This document shows positions 47,843 to 57,153 of a stretch of 64,000 nucleotides of DNA, in pieces. Source of the DNA: Anditalea andensis (GTDB lineage: Bacteria > Bacteroidota > Bacteroidia > Cytophagales > Cyclobacteriaceae); NCBI RefSeq assembly GCF_000714815.1, contig NZ_JMIH01000034.1, positions 124,001 through 188,000 of the forward strand, written 5' to 3'. A program made the translations under genes and the position numbers. Under the pieces are notes generated by a model. The model ran no database searches. It saw only the letters and a program-made list of their open reading frames with translations, and was not told the DNA's origin. Position 1 is the stretch's first letter; each line of letters starts with the position of its first letter.

Positions 47843-50800
47843 ATGACTGAAAAATCAGAGATCGACGAAAATATACATTGGTACAAAGATGCCATCATTT
47901 ATGAATTGCACATTAAAGCTTTTTTTGATAGTAACGGGGATGGTGTCGGTGATTTTAAAGGGCTTTTAGAAAAGCTGGATTATCTGGAAGATTTAGGTAT
48001 TACCGCTATATGGCTTTTGCCTTTTTACCCTTCTCCTCTACGTGATGATGGATATGACATAGCCGACTATTATACCATTAATCCTACCTATGGTGATATT
48101 CCTATTTTCAAACAATTTGTAAAAGAAGCTCACAGAAGGGGTCTAAAGGTAATCACTGAACTGGTCATTAACCATACATCTGATCAGCACCCATGGTTCC
48201 AAAGAGCCCGTAATGCAAAACCGGGATCAGCTTACCGGGACTATTATGTATGGAGTGATGATCCCAATAAATATAAAGATGTAAGGATCATCTTTACAGA
48301 TACGGAAACATCCAATTGGACCTGGGATCCTGTAGCCAAGCAATACTATTGGCACAGGTTTTTCTCCCATCAACCAGACCTTAACTTCGATAATCCCCAA
48401 GTACAGAAAGAAGTTTTCAAGATTATGGAATACTGGCTGAAGATGGGTGTAGATGGTTTCCGCCTCGATGCTGTCCCCTATCTTTTTGAAAGGGAAGGCA
48501 CCAACTGTGAAAACCTCCCGGAAACACATAAATTCCTAAAAGAGCTTAGGGCTAAAGTGGATCAAAAGTTTGAAAACAAACTTCTGCTGGCAGAGGCTAA
48601 TATGTGGCCTGAAGATTCTGCTGCCTATTTTGGTGATGGTGATGCCTGTCATATGAATTACCACTTCCCCATCATGCCGCGAATGTTTATGGCAGTAAAA
48701 ATGGAAGATCGCTATCCGATTACGGATATAATTGACCAGACTCCTGAGATCCCCGATACATGCCAATGGGCTATATTCCTCAGAAACCATGATGAACTCA
48801 CCCTTGAAATGGTTACTGATGAAGAAAGGGATTATATGTACAAGATGTACACGAAGGATACACAGGCTAAGATAAACGTCGGTATCCGACATAGGCTGGC
48901 CCCGCTTTTGGAAAATAGCAGGAGTAAGATTGAGTTGATGAATTTCCTTTTATTTTCTCTTCCTGGTACTCCTGTAATTTATTATGGAGATGAAATAGGA
49001 ATGGGAGATAATTTTTATCTCGGCGATAGAGACGGGGTCCGGACACCCATGCAGTGGAATGCTAATAAGAATGCGGGTTTCTCCGAAGCTAATCCGCACA
49101 AACTTTACCTTCCCGTCATCATTGATCCTGAGTACAGGTATGAATCCATTAATGTGGAATCTCAGCAGGTCAATCCTTCATCACTGCTATGGTGGATGAA
49201 AAGGATCATCAATATGAGAAAGCAACATTTGGCCTTCGGTAGAGGGGATATTAAATTCCTGTCTCCTGCCAATCCTAAAGTATTGGCGTTTACCAGAAGT
49301 TTTCAGGACGAAACCATTTTGGTTCTGGCTAATCTATCAAGGTTCCCCCAAGCAGCTGAACTGGATTTACAGGACTATGAAGATTCTACCCCGGTAGAGA
49401 TGTTCAGCCACAATAAATTCCCTAGGGTTACAGAGCGGCCATACTTATTCACCATGGGTCCGCATGGATATTATTGGTTTACCCTGGAAAAAGAGAAAAA
49501 CTTCCCAGATGAAAAAAATCAGCCTCAGATCACCGTCAAAACCTGGAAAGAACTTTTTGAGTCTAAAGCCATACAACAATTGGAAAGCAAAATATTGCCC
49601 AATTACATTAAAGAATGCAGGTGGTTTGGTAGTAAATCTAGGATTATTAAGACCATTAAGGTAAAGGAATCCATAGATGTAAAAGAAAAAAATATAGATG
49701 CCAAATGGCTGATTTTAGATGTTCAGTTTACCGAAGGCATAGGAGAAACTTATCAACTTCCTGTTACCTATCTGGAAACACAACATGAGGATGATTATCG
49801 GAATATAGATAAAAGGGGTGTTTTAGGAAAACTTACCATAGGCCAGGACGATGCTATACTGATAGATGCCACCTATAATGAGTTTTTTAGAAATATCCTT
49901 TTTGAAAACTTGCGAAGAGGGAAAAAGCTAAAAGGCAATTCTGATAACTTACTGTTTCAGGCATCAACAAAGGCTAATCTAAAAGATGAAACGGAAGTCT
50001 ATTCCAAAATTCTGAGTGCAGAACAAAGCAACACCTCTATCATTTATAACGGTAAATATTTTATGAAACTATATCGTAAAATAGACAATACCATTAATTC
50101 TGATCTGGAAATTACCCGATATCTAACCGAAAAAGCCAACTTCAAAAATGTTCCGGCATATCTAGGTGACATCAGTCTGGTACATAAGGACCAATCAGAA
50201 TCTTTGTTGGCAATGATGCAGGAAGCCGTACCTAATCAAGGGGATGCATGGACCTATACTAAAGATGCCCTGCAAACCTATTTTGACAATGTACTGGTTT
50301 TACCAAAGACTGAAAAAGCCCCTACCCTTTCGGAAGACATATCCATCCCTATGCACTTTTCAGACATGTCAAATACATTGAAGGACTTAGTGGGAGGTAT
50401 ATTTTCAGAAAGGATGTCTCTTTTGGGAAAAAGAACCGGGGAAATGCACCAAGCATTGGTAGGACCTTCAGAAGATAAGGATTTTGAACCTGAAGCATTT
50501 TCGCTGCATTATCAGCGTTCTTTGTATTCATCACTTCAATCTTTGACTCGAGGTTCATTCCAGAGTTTGAAAGATAATCTTCATAAACTGCCAGAACACG
50601 TAAAAGCGGAAGCCGAAGAAGTGTTGGGTATGAAAGAAGAAGTACTCAATGCCTTTAAAAGAATTTTTGCTCATAAAATTACTACTTTAAAAATCAGACT
50701 ACATGGAGATTATCACCTAGGGCAGGTTTTATGGACAGGTAAAGATTTTGTCATTATAGATTTTGAAGGAGAACCAGCCAGAGCTTATAGCGAAAGAAGG

Positions 50801-51157
50801 CTAAAAAGGTCTCCTGTAAGAGATGTGGCAGGTATGATACGGTCACTGCACTATGCTTCCTACTCTACGGTCCTACAGGATGAATATGTAAATGCACGCA
50901 AAGAAGATGACCTCAAAGGATGGGCAGAGGTTTGGTTTCAGAATGTAACCAAAATTTATCTTCAAGGATATCTTGATCAGGTAAAAGGCACCGACCTGAT
51001 GCCAGAGGAAGAAGGAGATTTCAAAATATTGCTAGAAACATTCCTACTCGAAAAAGCAGTTTATGAACTGGCTTATGAATTAAATAGCAGGCCTGACTGG
51101 GTGCTAATCCCACTGAGAGGCATCAAAACCATTCTAAACAGATTTAAAAATGAGTAA
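47843..51157 (+). CDS. treS: Trehalose synthase-maltokinase fusion
   Basis: An 1104-residue bifunctional enzyme. Residues 1 to about 550 are a GH13_16 trehalose synthase (trehalose to maltose): IYELHIKAFFDSNGDGVGDF, LPFYPSPLRDDGYDIADY, nucleophile region GFRLDAVPYLFEREGTNC, acid LLAEANMWPEDS and FLRNHDELTLEMVT. From about 570 it is a maltokinase (Pep2/Mak type): IKECRWFGSKSR at its start, and the kinase loop LHGDYHLGQVLWTGKDFVIIDFEGEPAR with the catalytic His-Gly-Asp and metal-binding Asp. It makes maltose-1-phosphate for GlgE. The TGA overlaps the glgB start by 8 nt, implying translational coupling. Confidence 0.97.
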   Translation: MTEKSEIDENIHWYKDAIIYELHIKAFFDSNGDGVGDFKGLLEKLDYLEDLGITAIWLLPFYPSPLRDDGYDIADYYTINPTYGDIPIFKQFVKEAHRRGLKVITELVINHTSDQHPWFQRARNAKPGSAYRDYYVWSDDPNKYKDVRIIFTDTETSNWTWDPVAKQYYWHRFFSHQPDLNFDNPQVQKEVFKIMEYWLKMGVDGFRLDAVPYLFEREGTNCENLPETHKFLKELRAKVDQKFENKLLLAEANMWPEDSAAYFGDGDACHMNYHFPIMPRMFMAVKMEDRYPITDIIDQTPEIPDTCQWAIFLRNHDELTLEMVTDEERDYMYKMYTKDTQAKINVGIRHRLAPLLENSRSKIELMNFLLFSLPGTPVIYYGDEIGMGDNFYLGDRDGVRTPMQWNANKNAGFSEANPHKLYLPVIIDPEYRYESINVESQQVNPSSLLWWMKRIINMRKQHLAFGRGDIKFLSPANPKVLAFTRSFQDETILVLANLSRFPQAAELDLQDYEDSTPVEMFSHNKFPRVTERPYLFTMGPHGYYWFTLEKEKNFPDEKNQPQITVKTWKELFESKAIQQLESKILPNYIKECRWFGSKSRIIKTIKVKESIDVKEKNIDAKWLILDVQFTEGIGETYQLPVTYLETQHEDDYRNIDKRGVLGKLTIGQDDAILIDATYNEFFRNILFENLRRGKKLKGNSDNLLFQASTKANLKDETEVYSKILSAEQSNTSIIYNGKYFMKLYRKIDNTINSDLEITRYLTEKANFKNVPAYLGDISLVHKDQSESLLAMMQEAVPNQGDAWTYTKDALQTYFDNVLVLPKTEKAPTLSEDISIPMHFSDMSNTLKDLVGGIFSERMSLLGKRTGEMHQALVGPSEDKDFEPEAFSLHYQRSLYSSLQSLTRGSFQSLKDNLHKLPEHVKAEAEEVLGMKEEVLNAFKRIFAHKITTLKIRLHGDYHLGQVLWTGKDFVIIDFEGEPARAYSERRLKRSPVRDVAGMIRSLHYASYSTVLQDEYVNARKEDDLKGWAEVWFQNVTKIYLQGYLDQVKGTDLMPEEEGDFKILLETFLLEKAVYELAYELNSRPDWVLIPLRGIKTILNRFKNE

Positions 51158-53252
51158 GACAAAAAATAATATTAAACCGGGTTCAGATATAGAAAATGCC
51201 GAAGGTACTTTATTTACGGATTTAGACCTTCACCTTTTTAGAGAAGGAAAACATTTCCGGCTGTACAATAAGCTGGGATCCCATCCAATGAAACATCATG
51301 GAAACCAGGGGACCTATTTTGCCCTGTGGGCACCTAATGCTTCCTATATTTCTGTCATTGGTGATTTTAACGGCTGGGATAGAGGCCGCAATCCCATGAA
51401 TGTACGCCACGATGGTTCAGGTATATGGGAACTGTTTATTCCGGAAATAGGAAACGGCACTCTATATAAATACTTTATAAAATCACATAATGGCTATGAA
51501 GTGGAAAAAGGTGACCCTTATGCCCTTATGTGGGAAACCCCACCCAATACTGCTTCAGTGGTATGGTCCGAAAACTATGAATGGAAGGACAAAAGCTGGC
51601 TGACAGCACGCGATAAAGCGGCTCAAAAAGCTCAGCCATACTCGGTTTATGAAATGCATTTAGGTTCATGGAAAAGAGTACCGGAAGAAGAGAACAGATC
51701 ACTATCCTATTTGGAACTGGCAGAATCCCTTCCAGCCTACCTGGAAGAAATGGGATTTACCCATGTAGAATTTATGCCGGTCATGGAGCATCCTTTCTTC
51801 GGTTCATGGGGATATCAGGTGACAGGATACTTTGCCCCCTCCAGCAGGTTCGGTACACCTGAGGAATTTATGTATCTGATAGATGTACTGCACCAAAAAG
51901 GAATAGGGGTAATACTAGATTGGGTGCCCTCCCATTTTCCATCAGATATGCACGGGTTACATTATTTTGATGGGACATTCTTATATGAACATGAAGATCC
52001 GCGCAAGGGGTACCATCCAGATTGGAAAAGCTATATTTTTAACTATGGAAGAAATGAGGTTAAATCATTTTTGATCAGTAATGCCCTCTTCTGGCTGGAT
52101 CGCTTCCATATAGATGGTCTTCGGGTAGATGCTGTAGCGTCCATGCTCTATTTGAATTATTCTAGGGAAGAAGGTCAATGGGAGCCTAATGAATTTGGCG
52201 GCCAGGAAAACCTGGAAGCCATCAGGTTCTTAAGGGAATTTAATGAACATGTCTATAAAGAATACCCTGATGTGGTCACTATAGCAGAAGAGTCCACTGC
52301 TTATCCTAAGGTATCCCGACCCACATACGATGACGGCCTCGGGTTTGGCATGAAGTGGATGATGGGTTGGATGCATGATACCATTAAATATTTTGAACTG
52401 GAACCCATCCACCGGCAGCACCACCAGGGCACCATCACATTTAGTCTATGTTATGCATTTAGCGAAAACTTTATGCTTCCTTTCTCTCATGATGAAGTAG
52501 TATATGGTAAAAAACCTATGATCCTTAAAATGCCGGGAGATGAATGGCAAAAATTTGCTAATCTACGGGCGATGTATGCTTATATGTATGCTCATCCAGG
52601 TAATAAGTTGCTTTTTATGGGGGGCGAATTTGGCCAGATTACAGAATGGAACCATGACAGCAGTCTAGATTGGCATTACTCAGATCTTCCTTATCATAAA
52701 GGTGTATTTAATACCGTAAAGCGGCTTAACCATATCTTTAAGGCAGAACCTGCCTTGTATGAGTATAATTTCGAAGAAAGAGGTTTTGAGTGGATAGATA
52801 CACAGGATACCGCCAGTAGCGTGCTGTCATTTCTAAGAAAGGGAGAGCATGCTGAAGATGATATACTAGTTGTCTGTAATTTCACACCCGTACACCGCCA
52901 AAATTATAGAATAGGAGTACCTGCTACCGGTAAATGGAGGGAAATCTTTAACAGTGATCTGGAAGAATTTGGAGGAAGTAATCAGTATAATTCGGGTACT
53001 ATAGAGGCGGATGAATATGCCATGCATGGAAAAAGCCATTCCATATCTATGAACCTGTCGCCATTAGCGGTTCATTTCCTTAAACTGGATACACCGCCAA
53101 AGGTAAAGGTGGCAGCAAAAAAAGCGGTAAAAAAAATAGCTGATGAAACAGCCGCCATTGCGGAAGCAACTATGGATCAGGTAAATTTAATTCAAGCAGA
53201 AAAAAAAGGCAAGACTACTAAAAAAGAAAAAAAACAGAAAGTGGTAGAATAG
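51150..53252 (+). CDS. glgB: 1,4-alpha-glucan branching enzyme, GH13_9, with Lys-rich tail
   Basis: A 700-residue enzyme adding alpha-1,6 branches to the GlgE polymer. A CBM48 domain (about 45-140, WAPNASYISVIGDFNGWDRG) is followed by the barrel with WGYQVTGYFAPSSRFG, LDWVPSHFP, nucleophile region GLRVDAVASMLYLNYSRE, acid VVTIAEESTAYP, and LPFSHDEVVYGKKPMI. The enzyme core ends near residue 645 (SISMNLSPLAVHFLKL). About 50 more residues rich in Lys, Ala and Glu follow (KVAAKKAVKKIADE and KKGKTTKKEKKQK), absent from the usual GlgB. Last gene of the operon, followed by a strong terminator. Confidence 0.97.
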   Translation: MSKTKNNIKPGSDIENAEGTLFTDLDLHLFREGKHFRLYNKLGSHPMKHHGNQGTYFALWAPNASYISVIGDFNGWDRGRNPMNVRHDGSGIWELFIPEIGNGTLYKYFIKSHNGYEVEKGDPYALMWETPPNTASVVWSENYEWKDKSWLTARDKAAQKAQPYSVYEMHLGSWKRVPEEENRSLSYLELAESLPAYLEEMGFTHVEFMPVMEHPFFGSWGYQVTGYFAPSSRFGTPEEFMYLIDVLHQKGIGVILDWVPSHFPSDMHGLHYFDGTFLYEHEDPRKGYHPDWKSYIFNYGRNEVKSFLISNALFWLDRFHIDGLRVDAVASMLYLNYSREEGQWEPNEFGGQENLEAIRFLREFNEHVYKEYPDVVTIAEESTAYPKVSRPTYDDGLGFGMKWMMGWMHDTIKYFELEPIHRQHHQGTITFSLCYAFSENFMLPFSHDEVVYGKKPMILKMPGDEWQKFANLRAMYAYMYAHPGNKLLFMGGEFGQITEWNHDSSLDWHYSDLPYHKGVFNTVKRLNHIFKAEPALYEYNFEERGFEWIDTQDTASSVLSFLRKGEHAEDDILVVCNFTPVHRQNYRIGVPATGKWREIFNSDLEEFGGSNQYNSGTIEADEYAMHGKSHSISMNLSPLAVHFLKLDTPPKVKVAAKKAVKKIADETAAIAEATMDQVNLIQAEKKGKTTKKEKKQKVVE

Positions 53253-53279
53253 TCTTTCTTAATAAACTAAAAGTGTATC

Positions 53280-53309
53280 AGGCAGGGATCGGTTCCCTGC
53301 CTTTTTTTT
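53280..53309 (+). terminator. Terminator of the glgE-treS-glgB operon
   Basis: Stem GGCAGGGA/TCCCTGCC (53281-53288 and 53294-53301) followed by eight T, about 28 bases after the glgB stop. Confidence 0.93.
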
Positions 53310-53499
53310 GTCCATTTGCCAGATAGTGAGATCTGGATGCATCAAAAAACTTAGATTTCACCTATTTAATTGTTGTTACGATTTAAAGCATTCATAACCT
53401 TTTTTCAGTAAACCCTCCTACTACAGGATACTTGGGAGGATTTATAAGTATATTTTATGATATCTTAATTCCAATTTGTACCATATACCCAAAAAAACC

Positions 53500-54876
53500 A
53501 TGGATCCAATTACTCCTACCCTCTCTAGAAGAAGCTTTATCACTAAGACTAGTCTACTTACTACGGGAACCATTTTTATGTCCGGAATAGCTGAAGCCTT
53601 AAATTTATGGGACCGACCTAATGAAAAAATGAAAGTCGCCATGGTAGGTACCGGAGTAAGGGGTGTGAATATGTTTGGCAGGGACATCAAAAATGAATAT
53701 CCTGATCAGATCACCTTTGTTGGATTAAGTGACATCAATCCCGGAAGATTAAAATTTGCTCAAACATATATAGGTGTAGATTGCCCTACTTTTCTCAGCT
53801 TTGATGAGATGATGGCACAGACCAAGCCAGATGTCCTTATAGTCACCACTGTAGATAATACCCATCACGAATTTATCATTAAAGGTCTGGAATATGGAGC
53901 CAATGTCATCACAGAAAAACCTATGACAACAGATGAGTTTAAATGTCAGGCAATTTTGGATGCAGAGCGGAAATCTGATAAAAAAGTTATCGTTACTTTT
54001 AACTACCGCTATTCACCCCATAGACAAAAAATGTACGAAATGCTCAGGGCAGGTGAAATCGGAGCGCTCACTTCTGTAGATTTCCACTGGTACCTGGACA
54101 CATCCCATGGGGCTGATTATTTCCGAAGATGGCACGGCTACAGGGAAAAAGGAGGTACACTATTAGTTCATAAAAGCACCCATCATTTTGACTTATTGAA
54201 CTGGTGGATCGATTCTGATCCTGAAGAAGTTTTTGCCTATGGAGATTTGGAGCTGTACGGAAAAAATGGGCCGTTCCGTCATACACACTGCAGGCCCTGT
54301 CCCCATAAAAACGATTGTGACTTCTACTGGGACATTACAAAAAGCCAGCACATGATCGATCTATATGTAGATAATGAGAAACACGATGGCTACCTAAGAG
54401 ACGGATGTGTATATAGAGAAGACCTTGATATCTATGATAAAATGGCAGTGCAGATCAGATATATGAACGGCGTCCAGGTAAGTTATTCGTTGACCACCTA
54501 CTCTCCCTACGAAGGATACCGCATAGCCTTTAATGGTACCAAAGGCCGTATAGAGGCTTGGATAAAAGAAAAGCAGCCCTGGCAAGAACCTGAGAAAGAT
54601 GAAATCAGGTTGACCAAAAATTTCGGAAAAACTGAAATCATATCCGTTCCCCATGGTCCAGGTGGACATGGGGGCGGCGATGTCCGGTTGAAGGATAAAT
54701 TGTTTAAAGATCCAAATCTGCCAGATCCCGCCAGGCAGTCAGCAGGAACCCGGGATGGCGCATTGTCAATATTAGTAGGCATAGCCGCGCGAAACAGTAT
54801 AGAAACAGGTAAGCCTGTTCGGATACAGGAACTTACTGATATTTCACTCCAAAAAACAGGAAGGGGTTTTGGCTGA
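53500..54876 (+). CDS. Gfo/Idh/MocA family oxidoreductase, Tat-exported
   Basis: A 458-residue NAD(P)-dependent oxidoreductase of sugars or derivatives. The N-terminus is a twin-arginine signal (SRRSFITKTSLLTTGTIFMSG), so it probably works in the periplasm with a tightly bound cofactor. The Rossmann motif follows (VAMVGTGVRGVNMFGR), then EKPMTTD with the catalytic Lys and a GG-containing substrate region. A Cys cluster, CRPCPHKNDC, lies near residues 270-280, as in other Bacteroidota members of this subgroup. I use the ATG at 53500; the frame extends to a TTG at 53476. Substrate unknown. Confidence 0.9.
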   Translation: MDPITPTLSRRSFITKTSLLTTGTIFMSGIAEALNLWDRPNEKMKVAMVGTGVRGVNMFGRDIKNEYPDQITFVGLSDINPGRLKFAQTYIGVDCPTFLSFDEMMAQTKPDVLIVTTVDNTHHEFIIKGLEYGANVITEKPMTTDEFKCQAILDAERKSDKKVIVTFNYRYSPHRQKMYEMLRAGEIGALTSVDFHWYLDTSHGADYFRRWHGYREKGGTLLVHKSTHHFDLLNWWIDSDPEEVFAYGDLELYGKNGPFRHTHCRPCPHKNDCDFYWDITKSQHMIDLYVDNEKHDGYLRDGCVYREDLDIYDKMAVQIRYMNGVQVSYSLTTYSPYEGYRIAFNGTKGRIEAWIKEKQPWQEPEKDEIRLTKNFGKTEIISVPHGPGGHGGGDVRLKDKLFKDPNLPDPARQSAGTRDGALSILVGIAARNSIETGKPVRIQELTDISLQKTGRGFG

Positions 54877-54956
54877 TATTACGCCGGAGCATTCAGCTAA
54901 GGGATGATTTATGCTAATACGCCAAAATCCTATCTGAAGCAGCATATTTCTAACAA

Positions 54957-55907
54957 TTAATGCTCTGTTATATCAAGTTTAATATGATGATTCTGCTTGA
55001 TATTCATTCTAATCACCCCTCCTATAGGCAGTGTAAATTTAGGATCAGACTTTATAAAATTCACATTTGCTAAAACAGGTATTTTAGCTAGGCAGACATT
55101 GTCATAGATAATTTTTTTCACCTGATGGGGGGAAATACCAGTGCCTTCAATAGCACCGATGATCAGACCATTAAGGTTTGTCCCACCTTTTGTATTTATC
55201 AGCATTTGAATATTATTTTTAAGTCCTTGAAGGTCTTTAAAATCATTTCCATCTATAAATACAATATTTCCGCTGTAATCATAACTACCGTTAAAAGTTA
55301 AAGCCATAATATCTGCCGTGCAATTCCCCACAATCATAAATTTACCTTCGGCCATACCCTCCTGAATCACCCATATTTCATTTTTCCTGATTTGATATTT
55401 ACCATTACCGTAATAGGAGGAAGGAAAAATTCTAATCGTAGCATCTACCATGAGAATTTCCGTCATAGCCCTTAAACATTCTTCTCTCAAGTCACACCTT
55501 CCCAGCATGCTTAAATTGGGTCCGTAGTAGTTTATCAAACCAGTTTTCTGATACAAATAGAGAGATAGCAAAGGAGCCTCAGCCATCCCGAAAATGATCT
55601 TTGGGTTTGTCATAATGGCTTCATAATCAATTCGTCTAAACTGATGATCATTATCTATACCGGTGGCTAACAGCAGTCCATGTATATCCGGATCCATAAT
55701 GGCCTGATTAAAGTCCTCTGCCCAATTACCTGGAAATGTCGCCTTCGGATCACTGAAACTAATATCAAGTCCTACGTTTTCCAGAGAAACAACCGCATTA
55801 TGTACCACCTCAGTACATGGTTTTACTTTAGCTGAGGGGAATATAACCCTTATGCGCTGTCCAAATTTTAGTTTTGGAGGAGTGATGGTGCTCATTGATG
55901 ATAACAT
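54957..55907 (-). CDS. S66 peptidase-like protein (LdcA/MccF fold), catalytic residues replaced
   Basis: A 316-residue protein with the S66 plan: an N-terminal nucleophile domain (QRIRVIFPSAKV, DPDIHGLLLATG), a segment NPKIIFGMAEAPLLSLYLYQ, YYGPNLSMLG, then FMIVGNCTADIMALTFNG and a C-terminal LPIGGVIRMN. Active members read GYSD, where Ser is the nucleophile; here it is GMAE, with Ala109. The catalytic Glu region (usually FLED) reads FIDG with Asp219. The catalytic His in the usual FGHxxPK reads FIKSDPK with Lys286. All three catalytic positions are therefore changed, while the fold landmarks are intact and the frame is full length. Probably a pseudoenzyme with a binding role. Confidence 0.88.
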   Translation of the reverse strand: MLSSMSTITPPKLKFGQRIRVIFPSAKVKPCTEVVHNAVVSLENVGLDISFSDPKATFPGNWAEDFNQAIMDPDIHGLLLATGIDNDHQFRRIDYEAIMTNPKIIFGMAEAPLLSLYLYQKTGLINYYGPNLSMLGRCDLREECLRAMTEILMVDATIRIFPSSYYGNGKYQIRKNEIWVIQEGMAEGKFMIVGNCTADIMALTFNGSYDYSGNIVFIDGNDFKDLQGLKNNIQMLINTKGGTNLNGLIIGAIEGTGISPHQVKKIIYDNVCLAKIPVLANVNFIKSDPKFTLPIGGVIRMNIKQNHHIKLDITEH

Positions 55908-56129
55908 ATTAAAATTTTCATATTAAAAATATGATTTATATAAATAACGTACAAAAAATACCCTTCGTGTCTAATAGGGCTTTAAAATTCATAGTTTTTA
56001 TATTAAAGCTGCAAGGGATAAATTGAGTATGTCATCACCTCAGATCCCCTTACTTTTATAATCCCGTATATTTGTTATTTTTGCCCAATGGCTTTTAATC
56101 ATATAAGAATAAGCTCAGTGTTTACCATC

Positions 56130-56867
56130 ATGTCAACTAAGGTAGGATTATGGCTGGTTACTTTTTATTTGATCATTTGTTCCACTAAGGCACAAAATAT
56201 CACCCATGAAGGTGAAGTGTGGGGTGGATATATTTCCTCTATAGGAATAACAGACAAGTGGTCCATTTGGAATGATTTCCATTATGTAACCAATACATTT
56301 TTTGTTTCCAGACATGGATTGACCTATTATCCGACTTCCAAGATCGATATTACTGCAGGTTATGCCTATGTCATCACCAACACCGAATTTTCAGATCAGC
56401 TGATCAGACCGGAAAACAGGCTATGGGGCCAAGCGGTAGCACGTTTTCCACTTTCAAGCAGACTCAGATTACAAGTGAGGTATAGACATGATTATAGGGC
56501 CAGAAAGCAAATTATAAATGACCAGGTTATTGATTCAAGAATTAATTACCATAGGTCTAGGATTATGAGTGCTCTTCGCTATAACATCAAGACGTATTCT
56601 AATGGTAATCAATGGCATATTGATGTAATGGATGAATTTCTTTACGATATAGGAACAAAGGTGAATAATGGTGTAGACCAAAATCGACTGTATTTATTAA
56701 ATGGGATCACAGGAAATAATTATACATTTTTGGCAGGTTACCATCTACGTGCTATCCCTACAGGCCCAGGCCAACTTACCTTCAGGCATGGCCTTACTGT
56801 ATGGTTTATCCATTATATAGATTTCAAAAGAAAAATAAAAACTGATCAAATGGCTCAGTATTTTTAA
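56130..56867 (+). CDS. DUF2490 family outer membrane beta-barrel protein
   Basis: About 245 residues from the ATG at 56130, which begins a signal peptide (MSTKVGLWLVTFYLIICSTKAQ); the ATG at 56088 would add 14 residues. The mature part is a run of amphipathic beta strands with the DUF2490 pattern (WSIWNDFHYV, RLRLQVRYRHDYR, DVMDEFLYDIG, RLYLLNGITG). It is expected to be an outer membrane barrel of unknown function. It lacks the C-terminal aromatic that such barrels normally end with only if the last residue Phe259 is ignored; the chain in fact ends QYF. Confidence 0.8.
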   Translation: MSTKVGLWLVTFYLIICSTKAQNITHEGEVWGGYISSIGITDKWSIWNDFHYVTNTFFVSRHGLTYYPTSKIDITAGYAYVITNTEFSDQLIRPENRLWGQAVARFPLSSRLRLQVRYRHDYRARKQIINDQVIDSRINYHRSRIMSALRYNIKTYSNGNQWHIDVMDEFLYDIGTKVNNGVDQNRLYLLNGITGNNYTFLAGYHLRAIPTGPGQLTFRHGLTVWFIHYIDFKRKIKTDQMAQYF

Positions 56868-57153
56868 AGATCCCTGCATCAGGCCAGTCTTAAAATGCCC
56901 TGCCGAGGTAAGTGATGTATTTATGCTTTTGTTTAAAACATTTAAAAAATAATACCAGGTTTAGTAATATCCATTACCCTCAGTTCGGTAAGAAAAATAT
57001 TTAAAAAATATTTTAATGAAACCATAATTTACAGTAAATTATCCGTTTATTATCAGATTTCATGGGTATTTTAAGGTGCCATCTAGGGGATTTACAGGGT
57101 ATGGGATAAAACAAGAGGCAGTAATTCTTATCCATAAAATATAACCCTGTCCC
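56868..57153. other. Intergenic region, nothing seen
   Basis: AT-rich spacer before the DUF4153 gene with no clear hairpin, promoter or reading frame. Confidence 0.5.

Noticed and set aside
47868-47876. Third ATCGACGAA, at the start of the treS fusion gene
   Set aside because: Single copy inside coding sequence with no second half-site 20 bp away.
56067-56074. TATATTTG before the DUF2490 gene
   Set aside because: A good -7 match, but the nearest TTG is about 41 nt upstream, too far for the consensus.
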